Part shown: positions 44,841 through 57,642 of the stretch, piece by piece
How the letters are laid out: every line of letters begins with the position of its first letter
Numbering within the stretch: the first letter of the stretch is position 1
Assembly: GCA_008638375.1 (NCBI GenBank)
Contig: CM018033.1
Coordinates: 15,293,763-15,357,762, forward strand
Direction of reading: 5' to 3'
From: Nyssa sinensis
Taxonomy: Eukaryota > Streptophyta > Magnoliopsida > Cornales > Nyssaceae
DNA length: 64,000 nt
Notes under the pieces: model-generated
The model's input: only the letters and a program-made list of their open reading frames with translations
The model's database searches: none
Told to the model about the DNA's origin: nothing
Translations under genes and position numbers: made by a program

Positions 44841-46671
44841 TGTTTACGCCCAAAGAATAACGCGGTAGTTGTAGTGTAGCTCTGGGGTGTCGATTCCACA
44901 AGGAGACTAAATTAAAAGATTAATAAACAGAATCTCTGAAGCTAAAGAAAGTATTAGACGGTTAACGAGAAAATAAAAATATAAAAAAGTGATTTTTGAA
45001 TGCAAATTAATAATTAAACAAATTAATTAATGGAAGAAAATATTCAAATTTAACAAACAGTGGAGTGTCGGGAATCCCTTGCACATATCTGGTATTTTAA
45101 TTATTTTTAATTCACTGATAACTCAATTGAGAATTTAAATTCCAAAAACCTCAATCGGAAGATATAAAATTATGAACCAAAATTAGACTGAAAGTAACCT
45201 TTTGAACAATCATTCAACACTTTTAAGTCACTCAAATTATTATTCACATTGAGAAAACCCAACGACGATAATATACTTAACGAGTAATATTGCAGCAGAG
45301 AATTGAATCAATATAAATAAGTAATTGTTCCAAAAATAATCAAAACATGAATCCATTCGATAAAAAAAGCATGACTGAATCTATAAACGGACTAAACCCT
45401 TTAATTATTCGGAGAATAAAATCTAACAACAAATTATGAATGATCATCAAAGAATTTAATAAATAAACATCACGTACAGGAATCAAAAATAAATTAAAAT
45501 AATCATCTATGATGCAAGTTCATTCCTAATCCCAAAAAGCATGAATGAATCTATAAACGGACTAAACCCTTTAATTATTCAGAGAATAAAATCTAACAAC
45601 AAATTATGAATGATCATCAAAGAATTTAATAAATAAACATCACGTACAGGAATCAAAAATAAATTAAAATAATCATTTATGATGCAAGTTCATTCCTAAT
45701 TCCACTTAAAAATTTAATTATTCAGAACAGGTAACATAAATTGTACAGAGAAAAACTGACTCATGGAATTTTCTGTTCTGTTCTCCTTTGCGCAGCAGCC
45801 GCAATTCTGCTCTTTGTTCTTGTTGCAGCCGCCTCTTATTTTTCTATCTCTTCTTTTTCAAACCCTTAGCGCATTAAGCCCTACACGCCTTGCGCCAAGC
45901 CCACAGCACCTCAAGCCCGACACCTTTGCCATCCTCAGCGCCTCATGCGCCTGGGCCCCATAAGCTGATTCAGCCTTGCGCCTGTTTCCTCTTTTCATGC
46001 ATAGACCCCGCCACTTAGTGCCTTAAGCCGCTGCACCAAGCCTCCGCTTTACGGCCAAAGCCCAGTTCAACAACCGCCTTTATCCAACAAGCCAACGGGC
46101 CCCACCACTAAACCAGCAGCCGCAACAAGCCCATATATCAATTCTGCATCAGGCCACTGCACTGCCTCAAGCCAAGCCCAACGCCCCAATCAGCCGCCTA
46201 TTATTTTTCAAGAACAGCCGCAAGCCCATAGCCAGCCGCCCCTATATCTCCTTTCTATTCTTCAGCTATGTCACGCCTGGGCCCACTTCAATTTGTTGCT
46301 TTTTCTTATTTCCTTTTGATTTCTTCAGTGTGGGCCCACTTCTCATTCAACCAGCACCTTGTTCCGTTTCACTCTTCAAAATCGCACGCCAAGCCTCATT
46401 CTTTCTTTCTTTCTTTTTTTTTTTTTCTTTTTGTCGTTCTGTTATGCAAGCGAACAAATAATAAATTTTTTCAACTGTTCAAGAATAAAATTTTCAAGGA
46501 CTATTTAATGCATACATTTGAAATTTAAAATATCATATAATGCTCAAACACATTTTACTGTGAATAAAAATTAAATTAAATAATATCAATTAAGACCCAA
46601 TATTTCTACTCATATTTTAGCAATTTAATCTAATAATAGAGTATTTAAAGTGCACTTTTGCGCACTCATCA
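44841..46671 (+). mobile_element. Nested solo LTR, 1.8 kb, second family
   Basis: The insertion starts TGTTTACGCCCAAAGAATAA and ends GCGCACTCATCA. It splits the sequence GTGTGTCATGCATA, which is continuous in the other LTR copies. CATGT (44836-44840) and CATGC (46672-46676) are the probable target duplication, with the last base diverged. The opening, followed by GTAGTTGTAGTGTAGC and GGGGTGTCGATTCCACA, is typical of LTR starts of plant retrotransposons. No coding region is present. The strand follows the TG-to-CA order and is not certain. Confidence 0.75.
45363..45700. repeat. Direct duplication of 170 bp inside the nested LTR
   Basis: Two adjacent copies (45363-45532 and 45533-45700) share AGCATGA-TGAATCTATAAACGG through GATGCAAGTTCATTCCTAAT and differ at only a few bases. 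Confidence 0.95.
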
Positions 46672-47689
46672 CATGCATACTTTCATCACATTGTATTAAT
46701 GGAATTGTGAAGCATTTAGAGATAAATGTACACTTGCACATGCCACGCCTTAATTTTATTTCCTGCATTAGTATTATATCATACCAGCATGTTGGCGCTG
46801 ACCCATTCATGGGCACAGGTTTCAGATAGAGCTCCTGGTGCGTGGGACTTGATGAAGTCTTGGAGGAAGGAGAGGAAATAAATTTGGATGAGTATTTAGC
46901 CCTTGGGGTATATTTTTGTAATATAGGGGCTTAAGCCCAAACAGTATGTAGGAGATGACTGTTGAGTGTATCTTATGTCACATCCCGAACCCCACCCTAC
47001 GCGGATGTCGAGGACGTGACTGCCAGTCGGTCGCAACGCGACCAACCAAAGGCAAATTCTGAACTTTTCGACGAATTGCACTCCAACTGTAGGGTCAGAT
47101 GCAGCGGAATTTAAAACTTTTTCTTTGTGTCACGGGAATGCAACTCACTTATCCATTTTAAGTATATGTATCACAGAGTAAGACTAAATCCAGTCAGTCA
47201 ACAATTCTAATCTCAGAGCATATCTAAAATCAAGCATATAACAACAGAGCAGATCTAATATCTCTAGAGTACCATTAGTACCATTAGTTCCATGAACCAT
47301 GTCTATCTAGTAGATATCAGTCAAGTCAGTCATAACGTACCACTCACCGGAATAACCAGGTTCAATCCACAATAAACCAGTCTCTACAATTCAGTGCCGT
47401 CAGATCCTTACTTGCGATGCCACTTGGCCTATTCACGTCATGTCATAGTACCTTCTAATCCAATGGAGGTAATTCCTGAAAAAATGTCAGAATAATGGGG
47501 TGAGCTTAAATAAGCCCAATGAGTAACACAGATTCCCTATCATGGGTTTCAAAACCAGTTTTGTGCTTCCAAGGCACATGGATAATTTAGTCATTACAAA
47601 AATAACTATTTTTTTAAATCCATTTCATAAGCAGTCTAGTACAATAAAACAGAATCGAACAAACAATACAAACGGATCGGAACATGACA

Positions 47690-48345
47690 TAACCAATCGG
47701 TCAAAACAATAACTATTGCTAATATATCGGTCAAGACACAGACTTTTCATTAACGGAACGAATCACAATCGGGACTGAGTGGGAACAATAAGTCAGTCAA
47801 GACAGGGGCATATTATCAATGGCTAGAACACAGCGGAGTTGAACAAGATCAATCAAGTCAAGGCATACCAATAACAGGACGGAAACATAACGGAACTAGA
47901 CCATCTATCAATCAGGCCAGACATATCATCAACGGACGAAATATAACGGAATCGAACAGAAACAATACATCAGTCAAGCAAAGGCATATCGCGAACGGAT
48001 AAAATTATAACGGAACTAAACGGAAACAATACACTAATCAAGACACAGGCAAATCATGAACATGACACAACATAACGGAACTGGGTAGAAACAATATAAC
48101 AATCAAGTTAGGGACACATCACTGTCAGAACTAATCATAACTGGACTGAACAATGTTTCAATCAAGACAGACGTATCATCAACGGACAGTACATAACGGA
48201 ACTGGACTATATATCAATCAAGGCGGACTTAACATCATTAACGGACGGAACATGTCAGAACCGGACGGAACATATCAATCGAGGCAGACATATCATTAAC
48301 GGACAGCACATAACCGAACTGAATGGAATTCCTAATTCGAAGGAC
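47690..48345. repeat. Degenerate ~60-bp tandem repeat
   Basis: About ten units carry a core like CATATCATCAACGGA (near 47748, 47808, 47864, 47926, 47985, 48050, 48116, 48170, 48229 and 48288), spaced 54-66 bp, each with CATAACGGAACTG-type and ATCAATCAAG-type stretches. Confidence 0.8.
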
Positions 48346-49017
48346 ACAAGCACATCACGTGGAATGTGGTACAAAGGGCGTACATTAAGTACATACATTT
48401 AAACAATATAGCATTCAGACAGTATACTATACAAAGCGGTACGATACAACAAAATGTTGTTCTTTGCTTATATCACATGGTTTATTTAATCGTTTCGGAA
48501 ATAATGGTTCAATATATCCATTTTATCTCAACAGTTCAAAATGGGCAAAACAGTACGGGATGCTAGCACAGGGATCAGGAATATAGTCAATTATTTAAAA
48601 AGACTAAAACCATGTCATAAGCGATATAGTACGAAAAGCATGCATTTAAACCGTATGGCATTCAAAATGAATCAGTAGATCAAGGGACAGTATCAAAATA
48701 GTGTCAGAAGTTACTCACAAACTTTACGCTTATTTCCTTGCATAAATAATCCGATAACCTCCAGGTACGTCAGGCATCTCCATGTATATCCTGAATAATA
48801 ATCATCAATCACAGACAGATCAGAACTCATCCATTCAGGTCTCATTCGTCATCTTAGGTATCTATTGGATTACCTAAGATAGCCTAGTAGCCTATCACCC
48901 TTCCATTGGGTCTCACCCGAGGCTATTTCATTCTTTAATTAGGCTTAGCAGTTATTAGGATTATATCCTAAGTCATTTAGACTTCAATTGTTATCAGTCA
49001 GGCACTCATTCAACCTT

Positions 49018-49420
49018 AGGGGCAAAATGATAATTTTACCATTCTTGTCCCGGACCCTGTCGTGGTATTCGGAATAGTCTTTATATCTTAAGTACAAATT
49101 TCTACGTCCTTTGGACTCCAATCGGTATCAGTTAGGTTCTCATTTTAACCATAGGGGCAAAATGGTAATTTTTCCATTCTTATCCCGGACCCTGTTATGG
49201 TCCTCAGAATATCCCATATATCGTATATATGAAGTTTTAAGTCTTTTAGACTTTAATCGGTATCAGTTGGGTACTTATTTAGTCTTAGGGGCAAAATGGT
49301 AATTTTGTCATTTTTGCCCCGGACCCTATCATGGTCCTCAGAACGTCCCATATATCTCATGTATAAATTTGTAAGTCCCTTGGACTTCATTTGGTATCTG
49401 CTTTAGATCGTCGGGACACA
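49018..49420. repeat. Three ~134-bp tandem repeats
   Basis: Units begin with AGGGGCAAAATGRTAATTTT at 49018, 49153 and 49287 and include CGGACCCTRTC-TGGT and TTGGACT-CAATCGGTATCAG. Similar but more diverged blocks (GGTCATTT...GGGTCTGTATTTTTCGGGACCT) continue to about 50110 and also occur at 30240-30720. Confidence 0.85.
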
Positions 49421-52400
49421 TCGGTCATTTCTCATTTTACGCGTTGACTGTCTCGGAGTCTTATTTAGCCCTCAGTGTTCATAATTATCCCTATGATAAT
49501 TTATCAGATTAGTTTGACCTTTATTCGACCTCTACTTTGCACTTACAGTGCTTAGGGGTATTTTGGTCATTTTACGTTTTGTGTAATTCTGACCCCGATT
49601 CATCATCTAATTAAGTATACAGTCTCACCAGTGTCTGGGCTCCTACCGGTATCAGTTTCGTCCCAATCGGACTTTGTTTAGGTCTCGTACGGTATTAGGG
49701 ATAATTTGGTAATTTCATGTGTCGTATTTTCCGGCACGTCAGTTCATAAAATGGACCTCACCATTGGGTCCAGAGCGTCCAACATAGTGAAATTGGACTG
49801 TCTGTTATGTTTAATCGGCCCTGGGTATCATTAAGGGCAATTCGGTCATTTATCACTCACGGGTCTGTATTTTTCGGGACCTCAGTTCATTAAACGGACC
49901 TCACCGTTGAGTTCAGAATGCCCGAGGTAGTCAAAATAGGCTATCTGATATTTTTATTTGGGTCTGGGTACCATCAGGGGCAGTTCGGTCATTTATCACT
50001 TACGGGTCTGTATTTTTTGGGACTTAATTTCCCAAATCGGACTGTGTCATTGAGTCCGGAATGCCCGAAATAGTGAAAATACACTATTTATTTAATTTAT
50101 TTGGACTCCGTTTGACATATTTAATGTCTAGGGGTAAAAGTGTAATTTTACCTATTTAATAAAATAATAAAATAATTATTTTATTATTTAATTAATTTAT
50201 TCAGGGGCTTAAATGTACAATTTTCCCACAATTTGGGCCACTGTGACAATATTTAAAACTATCAGGGGTTAAATCGTAATTACATAAAGTTGGGGTTCAA
50301 AAACCAAAGGGTTTTAGGTTCAAACTGTTGGACCGGTTCAAAGTCACTGTGAACCAACCGGTTTTGTGACCCTCAGAAAACCGGGATAACATATCCCTGG
50401 CATCCCTAATTTGATCCTTATCCTCGGTCAGCTTATTCCAAATTCCCCAATTTTAATTTTTAAAACCCGTAACCAAACGGGCTGAATTCAATTTAAAACA
50501 AATCAGTTTACAAATGGTGCTGTTCTAATAAATGGGGTGGCACGTTCATACATTGACACGTGTATGAGTCAGCTCGGCTTGGCTCAGTCAACTCGGCTTA
50601 GTCAACTCCATCTTCCCCATGTAATCAGCGTACTGTAGCCCTAGTTGCAGTCATCAAGTTTTTCCAATTTCGTGGGTTTTCGAAGGCTGTTTTCAACTGA
50701 TTTTGGTTCCAAACTGTTCCTAGAGTCTAGACCAACAACTTGGCATCGATCTTGAGCTTCGAATCCAAGGATTAAGCTCTGTATAACCGATTATCATACA
50801 GGTTTTCAGTTCGGTCGTGGGCCTTATTTCTCAACCAAATCTCACACGGTTTGGTTCCTTGTGACCGTATGTCCATGGGGATCAACATCCCATTTCGCAA
50901 TTTCAGTTTAAGAGCCTATTTCAGATTTTGGGTTCCATGGCGGAGACCCATATGTTCGGTTTTTGGGGCCTTCCCATGCGATTTTGGGTCGCGGGTGATG
51001 ATATTTGAAACCCTCTCAGTGTCTAGATCAGTTCTAGACCATCAAAACTCAGTTTTTGTGAGGTCGAATCAGACCCAATTTCCATGGTCCATTAATGGAG
51101 GTTGATACACGATTTTGTGTTTTCTGCCCTATTCGACCCTCCCAGTTAGTTCATGACAGTTCTAAGGTCTCACAGGAGCTTATGTATACAGTTTATATGG
51201 TCTAAAATTTACGGAACAACACCAACAAATCAAAACAGAAATTTGGCAAACTTTGGTGTTTACCTTTAAGACAGTGGCTGCTTTCCTCCATGGCTCGGTT
51301 CCTGATTTTTGGCACTCCAGGTGTGCCTCAGTCAGTCGTGCATCTTCAGTTCCTTTCCTTCCCTTGTGCATTTCATTCCATGGATACCGTAGGCAAGCAC
51401 AAGCTTGCATACCCCCAAGCCATGGACACACATGCAGCCTTCTCCCTCTAACCAATCAGTCTCACTCGCACGTAAGGCCTCACTTCCTCTATTCTGGTTT
51501 ATACACAGAACCTATTTGTGACCAAAATGAATCACAATATTATGTATAATATATATACACTTATACATATATATCTCTATATGTATGTGCAGGGTTGAGG
51601 TGATTGAAAATCAGAGAGTCATGTGAGCTGAGGTGGGCTGATGTAGGGGTGATTCAGTCAATCATGTGGGGTTTGCATGGGTTGCCATTGGTCAGTTTGG
51701 GTGGCAGCTTGGGGCAATTCAGTGTTATATACCATTAAGTTGTGTATATGGGCACAAAGGTGCTGGTGGCCACTTGGTTTAATTTTTGGATGGAATTCAT
51801 TCTTTCCATAGGTCAAGGGTTCAATTCCCCTTGACCACCAATTTGGCCATTTTTCACCATTTTGGGCTAAGGCTCTGTTTGGCTGCGCATTAATTCAGTT
51901 TTTGATGTTTGCCTCATAACTTTCATTCCGTAACTCCTTTTTCGATGCGGTTTGTTCCGAGAGTTTCATATTTCAGTTATCTACAGTGTCAGAGGTTCCG
52001 TGTCATTTATTAGTCATTCGGGATTTCCGTGGTTAATTAATTCGAATTCCGTCAGTGTTAAATTGACATTATTTCACCTAATTAATTGGTAATTGGGTTC
52101 GGGTATTGTACCCTATTCTCGAACATGTTTTAATTGTTTTATCGGTCTATCTTGACCGTTGGGAGATTAGGGTTAATTCCCTTGATCATTCTTTGAGCCG
52201 GTATTAATTAATAATTAATATTTAATTATTAATTATATAGGATCGGGGTGTTACATCTTATATGTATATATGTTAAAGGAAAAGAATGCGTGTTTAATTT
52301 TCATGAATTGTGGCCATCAAGTGAGGATGGATTGTGATGTGTTTGTATATATATAATGTATTGTGATTATTAGGGGGAAAAAGGCTCGAAAAACAGAGGA

Positions 52401-52620
52401 GGTTCTGTCAAAATTTTTTGAAAAATTAAAGGATTGTTAAGTGTGTAAAACACCCTGGTTATTATGAAAACAAGGGCCAAGGCCCTATGGATTGTACAGA
52501 ACAGGGAATTTGGTTAGTGTTGGGAATGTTTTTTATTGTACTTTATTTTGTATTATTTTATTTTCTCTTGTCTCGTTACTCGCACCTCAGGTTCGCTGGA
52601 ATTCGGGGCATGACAAATGG

Positions 52621-53445
52621 ATTGTGAATGGCATGGTTAGGTCAAACTTGTGGTGAGTGTAATTTTAAATTTTCGTTTAATATGTAATTTGAGAATGAAA
52701 ATTTTAATTTGGAAATGGGATGATCTTGTGAAAGTCCAATGACTGTGAATAGAAATGGTGAATTATTGTTGATATTTGGTTATGATTTACTATCAATATT
52801 GATGGATACTCTTGGAATGTAAGATTAGTTAGAGATAGTATGTCTCGGGGAAGGAGTGACTTGTAGATATGCATATTGAACTGTGGTTGGCTACTGAGAA
52901 TTATAATAGTGCATTTGAAGGCTTTTGATTTTTAGTAGAGTATGAAAGTGCTAGAAATTTTGTTATGACTATTTCTTATTTTGGCCACATGGTGATTGGA
53001 TTGATCTTCAAGGGTGAGGTTTTCTATTATATTTATTTGATGATAGAAGTCATTTGTTAGTAAGGCCTGTGCATGCCTGTTTTGTTTTACCCTAGTTGAT
53101 GGATGATAGATTTTAATCATAAATTTACATGATGACTGAACACTAATAGTGATGAATTAAATTGGGACATTCTGAGGATTCACTTGGAAGATTACAATTG
53201 TAGGGAGAGTGAATTCTCCCTAGAATGATTTGATAATGTATTTTGTGATGATTGTGAAATTATATGAGTTGAAAACTCAATTTAAGGACTTATGACAAAA
53301 TGACTAAATGATGAATCTGATGTGTAGAATGGTTTCTGATGGTGTTGATTATAGTGACTAAATTAACTTAGATTTGAAACTAATGTGATAAGTTCCATAT
53401 GATTGACGAACTCTTTTAATTAATCGAGAACTCGGCATGAGTGTT
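52621..53445 (+). other. Non-coding 3' internal region of the chromovirus derivative
   Basis: The sequence continues the 5' internal part (39170-41760) after the solo LTR. It has the same TGATTATGA-rich composition and no recognisable ORF until the integrase remnant. Confidence 0.55.
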
Positions 53446-53829
53446 ATAGGTCTTTGCAAGATCTTGATTGATAAAAGTATTGGAGAAGTAGCCTATCGGT
53501 TGGCGCTACCGCCACAGTTATCTGGGGTTCATGAAGTCTTTCATGTATTGATGTTGGGGAAGTATGAGCTTCACCTTTCACATATACTAGATTAGGTCGA
53601 TTTTGAAATAGAGGGTGGTGTTTCTTATGATAAGAGGCCTGTAGAGATATTGGATTCGGGGGACCAGGTTTTGCGGGGCAAGACCATCCCTTTGGTCAGG
53701 GTTCTTTGGAGCCATTATGGGGTCGAGGAGGTTGCTTGGGAATGTAAGACTGAAACCCGTGCTAGGAGTCCGGAGTTGTTTGTTTCTAGAGGTATTTTTT
53801 TATTAAATTTCGGGATGAAATTTATTTAA
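53446..53829 (+). pseudogene. Integrase C-terminus with chromodomain of a Tekay-type chromovirus
   Basis: The only coding remnant of the element is a 128-codon frame. It begins in the end of integrase (GLCKILIDKSIGEVAYRLALPPQLSGVHEVFHV), continues through MLGKYELHLSHILD and enters a chromodomain-like block (RPVEILDSGDQVLRGKTIPLVRVLW, then VEEVAWE). It ends FRG/FGMKF with TAA at 53827-53829, overlapping the polypurine tract as in intact relatives. A TAG at 53593-53595 interrupts it after HILD. In intact elements the chromodomain steers integration to particular chromatin. Everything upstream in pol is gone. Confidence 0.88.
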
Positions 53830-53840
53830 GGGGGGAAGGA
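53828..53840 (+). promoter_or_regulatory. Polypurine tract
   Basis: AAGGGGGGAAGGA abuts the first base of the 3' LTR (TGTAGAGATC at 53841). It fixes the LTR start, which agrees with the starts of the two TSD-bounded solo LTRs. Confidence 0.92.
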
Positions 53841-56800
53841 TGTAGAGATCTGAAAAATGAGGATAAATTTTTTGTTTTTGCCGGTAGGGCACTATTCATG
53901 CACCGTTTGCTGGTAGGGCGCTATACGTTCACATTTAACTGTAAGTCATATTTAGAAGCATATTTTGAGTATGTCATAGAAGATAAATATTCTTAGAATA
54001 TTAAAATACACCTCGTGTAAAAATTTGACACTATTCGGAGACAGTTTCAAAAATTGGACCACAAAGGGCATCAGGGTGGCTCGGGTGGATCCGGCCAAAC
54101 CCGGCCACAGGAGAAAATTTATTTTTTTGTAAATTTTTATTTAAAATAATTATAAGAACTTTGGATAAAACAAAATATCGAATTGAGGTGTTTCGGGATG
54201 GGTTGTAGTGTAAGGGGGTCCGGATTCATTAAGGGCAAAAGGGTCATTTTGCCCCTCTTGCTCCTCCACTATAAATACAGCCCCTTAGTGTATAATTTCA
54301 TTATTTTTGGGCCGGAGAAGGAGCAGAACACGTCCATGGGAGAAAAATGGTGGGAAAACCTAGGGTTTTCAAGTTTCAAGCCACCAAAACACATATCTAA
54401 GCTTGGATTTTCGTAAAGGTTCCTTCTAGGAAGTTGTTCCTCTCGACAAGGACTATATTCTCAATAATCGGTTCAGCTGTGCAGCGAACACAACTTCCTC
54501 GGTTTGAGAAAAACTATTCTAGGTATGATATCTTACTAAGTTAGGAATAGATTTGAATTTCCTTGCTTTTATATGTGTTGATTGAATGATTTAGGTAGTT
54601 ACTTGATGTTAGAAAATCACTTAGGTGGTAGTTGCTTTGAAAAACTTAGAGTTGGTAATTTAGGTACTTTTGTGTACTTGAGTGTTCTTTGGGAATTTGG
54701 AAAAGTGAAAAACATGAACCATGACTATAAGTGAAATTCATTGTATTCTAGCTTAAGTTCATGTAGACAAAATCTTGTAGTTGGAAAGTTATGATTTATT
54801 TAAGGTGTTGGTGCTTTATGTAATTTGTGGTCTTTTGGAATTTGTCAAAGTGATGAACATGTAACTTGTTTATATGTTTGGATTATTATATTCTAGCTTA
54901 TGTTCATGTAGAGAAACTCTTGTGGTTTGAGAGTTATGAATTATTCCATGAGTTGGTAGTTTGTGTGCATTTGTATTTTCTTTGAGAAATTGTGAAAGTG
55001 ATGAACGTGAGACTTGATCATATGTTTAATTCATTGAATTGTGACTTACATACATGTAGACAAAGTGTTGTGAATTTGAAGTTATACTTTACTTTATGAA
55101 ATAGCCATATTTTAAGTCATGTTCCATGTGTTGATGAAATGTTTCATTGAATTGTAAAAGAATGAAATCAAAGCATGTTGGCATAGTGTGAATCCTTGGA
55201 AACATAGTGTGGGTTGAGCACTTCGGTGCTATGCATTATGAGGGTGTAGATCCTGTGGTGAAAAACTAAAAATTGGCCATTGCATTGGTACCCAGATCCA
55301 ACGGGAGCGATCCATAAACGGGTGTTGGTACTTAGATCCATTGGGAGCGATCTGTAAATGAGACATGGGTGTGGCATAGAGTTTGCATGTGTGTGTCATG
55401 CATATCACATTTGCATTGCATTGATGAATAGAGGGGGGTATGCGTAACTTTAAAATGTACACTTGCACATGCCATGCCTTAAATTTGTTCTTAGCATTAG
55501 CATCGTGTCATACCAGCAGTTGCGTTGACCCATTCGTGGGATATCATATTACAAATGACGCTCCTAGTGTTTGACACTTGATGAAGTCTTGAAGAACAGA
55601 GGAGACATGGACCACGGAGGATTTTTGGCCCTTTGGGCATGTTTTGATATTGTACAAGGGAATAAGCCCTAAACCATATGAAATGGTGTAGTAGAAAAAT
55701 TGTGTATTATGAAAAGAATGGAAATGACTATATAATTGTAATAAATATGAAGTTAGTGACCTTTAAGTTCAAGTTCATGTGAATGTATGATAGATTGTAT
55801 AATTAAATGATGTATATTTAATTTCTATGAAATTTTGGCCATCGAGTGAGGATGGATTGTGATGTGGTTATATACATATGAAGTATTATGAAAATTAGGT
55901 GGGAAAAAGGCTTGGAAAACAAAGGAGGTTATGTTGAAATTTTGTGAAATTAAAAGATTTGTTAAATGTGTAAAACACCCTTTAAATAGGTGAGAAAAAT
56001 GGTTAAAAAGTTTGGGTTAAATAGCTTGAAGAATTAGAACGAGATACAACATGCCTTAATTTCGATTCTGCAAAATCATTTTTGTAGATCAGCCCACTTC
56101 GTGGGACTATAACTTTTTGGTCATTTTGAATTAATTAAGGTGCCTTACCTTTCTAGATAGGCCTATCTCTTAGATTTCTTTTTATATATCATAGACTTTG
56201 AAAGCTTTTAAAATGAGAAAGTTATATTGATTTTGCTTCAAGAGTGCAAAATCTGACCTATTGGTAGTGTTTTCATCATAACTTGAGTTTTACATGGCCT
56301 TTCTGAGTGATTCAAAATGGTATAGAAACTAGACTCAATAAGGACGATTTTGGCATAGATTTCATTACATTTTGATCTGTAGAATGAGAGAAAAATCGAT
56401 TTAAATCAAAGGGTTAGGTGTAGTATTTTTCTGAAGTTCAATTTTGCTCCAGGTGAACAGTAACTTTCAATGTTATTGTTCATTTTTAGCTGCTGGATTA
56501 TCAGATTACTGTTCATCCGAAATTAATTTTTTTTTTTTTTGATTGTTTCAAACTTTCCGATTTTCATATAAATTCATTTTAAATCTGAATTGAGTGATTC
56601 AAAAGTCTAAATTGATTGTCTCGACGAGTACTTTTGTTTAAAATTAATTACACTTTGAGACTCCAAATATATTTGGGTGAAATTGACCACGAAAGATATA
56701 AAGGCCTAACAAAGTTTTCAGAATGTATTCAAATGATTCTCAAATATTTTTTTGGTTGGTTAATGACCTTAGAGTATGGAATAATGAATTTGTCCGCTGA

Positions 56801-56896
56801 GAATTAAAGGATGCTTTAACTTTATTTATTTATTTTTTTTGGTTAATAAATTCATTTTACTCACTTCCCGAGTTTATGAAAATTCGGGGCGTGACA
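53841..56896 (+). repeat. 3' LTR of the chromovirus derivative
   Basis: This complete LTR of 3,056 bp runs from TGTAGAGATC to GGGGCGTGACA. The part 54023-56896 pairs with 36114-38984. A TATA box is at 54270-54277, and GAGAAAAACTATTCTAGGTATGATATC lies near 54510. It contains no ORF of note. Confidence 0.92.
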
Positions 56897-57642
56897 TAAG
56901 GTCCCACACCAAGTTTGATAATGAAATAAATTGAAATGGGTATAAAAATGTCAAAACCAAGATTTTTGGACAAATGTTGAAATTTTGGTATTGTAGCATT
57001 TTAGCTACGAGAATACTATAGCAATGAATAGTGAACCAGCCAGCCCCCATGTCCCCAAGCCGCACGCGCGTGCGTGCACCCGCGGGCCGCGTGCTTGCTT
57101 GCGCGCCCCGCGCTCTTGCTCCATGGGCATGCCATGACATGCCTTTCATGGCCATTTTAAGGTCATTCTCTCCTATGTTTGACACCACCTTTTAGAGCCC
57201 CTTTTAGGCCACTTTTAGCCATTATACTATGCCATGTTGGGCACCTTATTGGGACACATTTTAATCATTATTCAAGGCCATGTTTGGCCACTTCCTTAGA
57301 CCACTTTAGGTAGGATGTTTGACCTATCCTTAGTTTATGCCTTTGGGCATTTGGTGTCATTTTGGGCCATTGTTTCAAGCCACATTAGAGACATTTTTTA
57401 GGCCATCTTGGAGGTCATGCTTGGACATGACTTGGACTATTTTTGACCATTGGTTGGAAAAATATTTGACTACTATTTGGAACTCATCTTGGGTGAGTCT
57501 AGTTAGCAAATTTTTATTCTTAAGTTTGAGAAACATGGGAAAATTAATATGAAATCAACCAAATCCATTTAATTGTATTTAATTAATTCTTTTAGTTCAT
57601 TTTTCATTCACTCCCAGGGTTTTGAAAATTCGGAGCGTGACA
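56897..57642 (+). mobile_element. Distal end of an older plus-strand LTR
   Basis: The sequence parallels 34340-35086: a GC-rich stretch (57050-57125), GGCCATGTTTGGCCACTTCC repeats, GGTCATGCTTGGACATGACTT near 57413, and the LTR end TTTTGAAAATTCGGAGCGTGACA at 57642. Its left part is not present before 36114, so it is a truncated remnant into or next to which the chromovirus derivative was placed. Confidence 0.75.

Larger units (their letters stand above)
46976..52255 (-). mobile_element. Nested solo LTR, 5.3 kb, third family
   Basis: This 5,280-bp unit is flanked by exact TCTTA duplications (46971-46975 and 52256-52260). On the plus strand it runs from TGTCACATCCCGA to TCGGGGTGTTACA; on the minus strand it reads TGTAACACCCCGATCC to CGGGATGTGACA, the usual LTR termini of large plant gypsy families. 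The interior has no ORF longer than 98 codons and none recognisable. 49500-51600 shares blocks with the minus-strand solo LTR at 30000-32228, so minus is the likely direction. It is a very long solo LTR or an LTR-like non-autonomous element. Confidence 0.75.
41766..52615 (+). mobile_element. Solo LTR inserted in the chromovirus derivative, itself split by two insertions
   Basis: The unit starts TGTAAAGACTTGAAAATTTAGG at 41766, matching the LTR start at 53841, and ends ATTCGGGGCATGACA at 52615. AATGG is duplicated at 41761-41765 and 52616-52620. Its body is in three pieces, 41766-44835, 46677-46970 and 52261-52615, about 3.7 kb in all. The downstream pieces follow the other plus-strand LTRs closely (TATCAGGTATGATATTTTACTAA near 44086, GCATTATGAGGGTGCAGATCC near 44674, CACTTGCACATGCCACGCC near 46730, GGCCATCAAGTGAGGATGG near 52311). 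The first 2.3 kb are longer and different from the other copies and include a purine-rich stretch at 42240-42440. Confidence 0.85.
36114..56896 (+). mobile_element. LARD-like derivative of a Tekay-type chromovirus, with nested insertions
   Basis: Two plus-strand LTRs (36114-38984 and 53841-56896) flank a primer site for initiator tRNA-Met (38988), a non-coding 5' internal part (39000-41760), a nested block (41766-52615), a non-coding 3' internal part (52621-53445), the last ~125 codons of integrase with a chromodomain (53446-53829) and a polypurine tract (53828-53840). Without the nested block the internal region is only about 4.0 kb and lacks gag, protease, reverse transcriptase and RNase H. 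This is the structure of a large retrotransposon derivative. The LTRs look about 97 percent identical in the stretches compared. The 5' LTR lacks its first ~182 bp, so no target-site duplication can be matched to TAAGG at 56897-56901. Confidence 0.85.

Noticed and set aside
51770..51835. Possible tRNA gene (GGTCAAGGGTTCAATTCCCC...CCACCA)
   Set aside because: Only a T-arm-like hairpin is present; no acceptor, D or anticodon arms fit. At best it is a fragment of an old tRNA-derived SINE.
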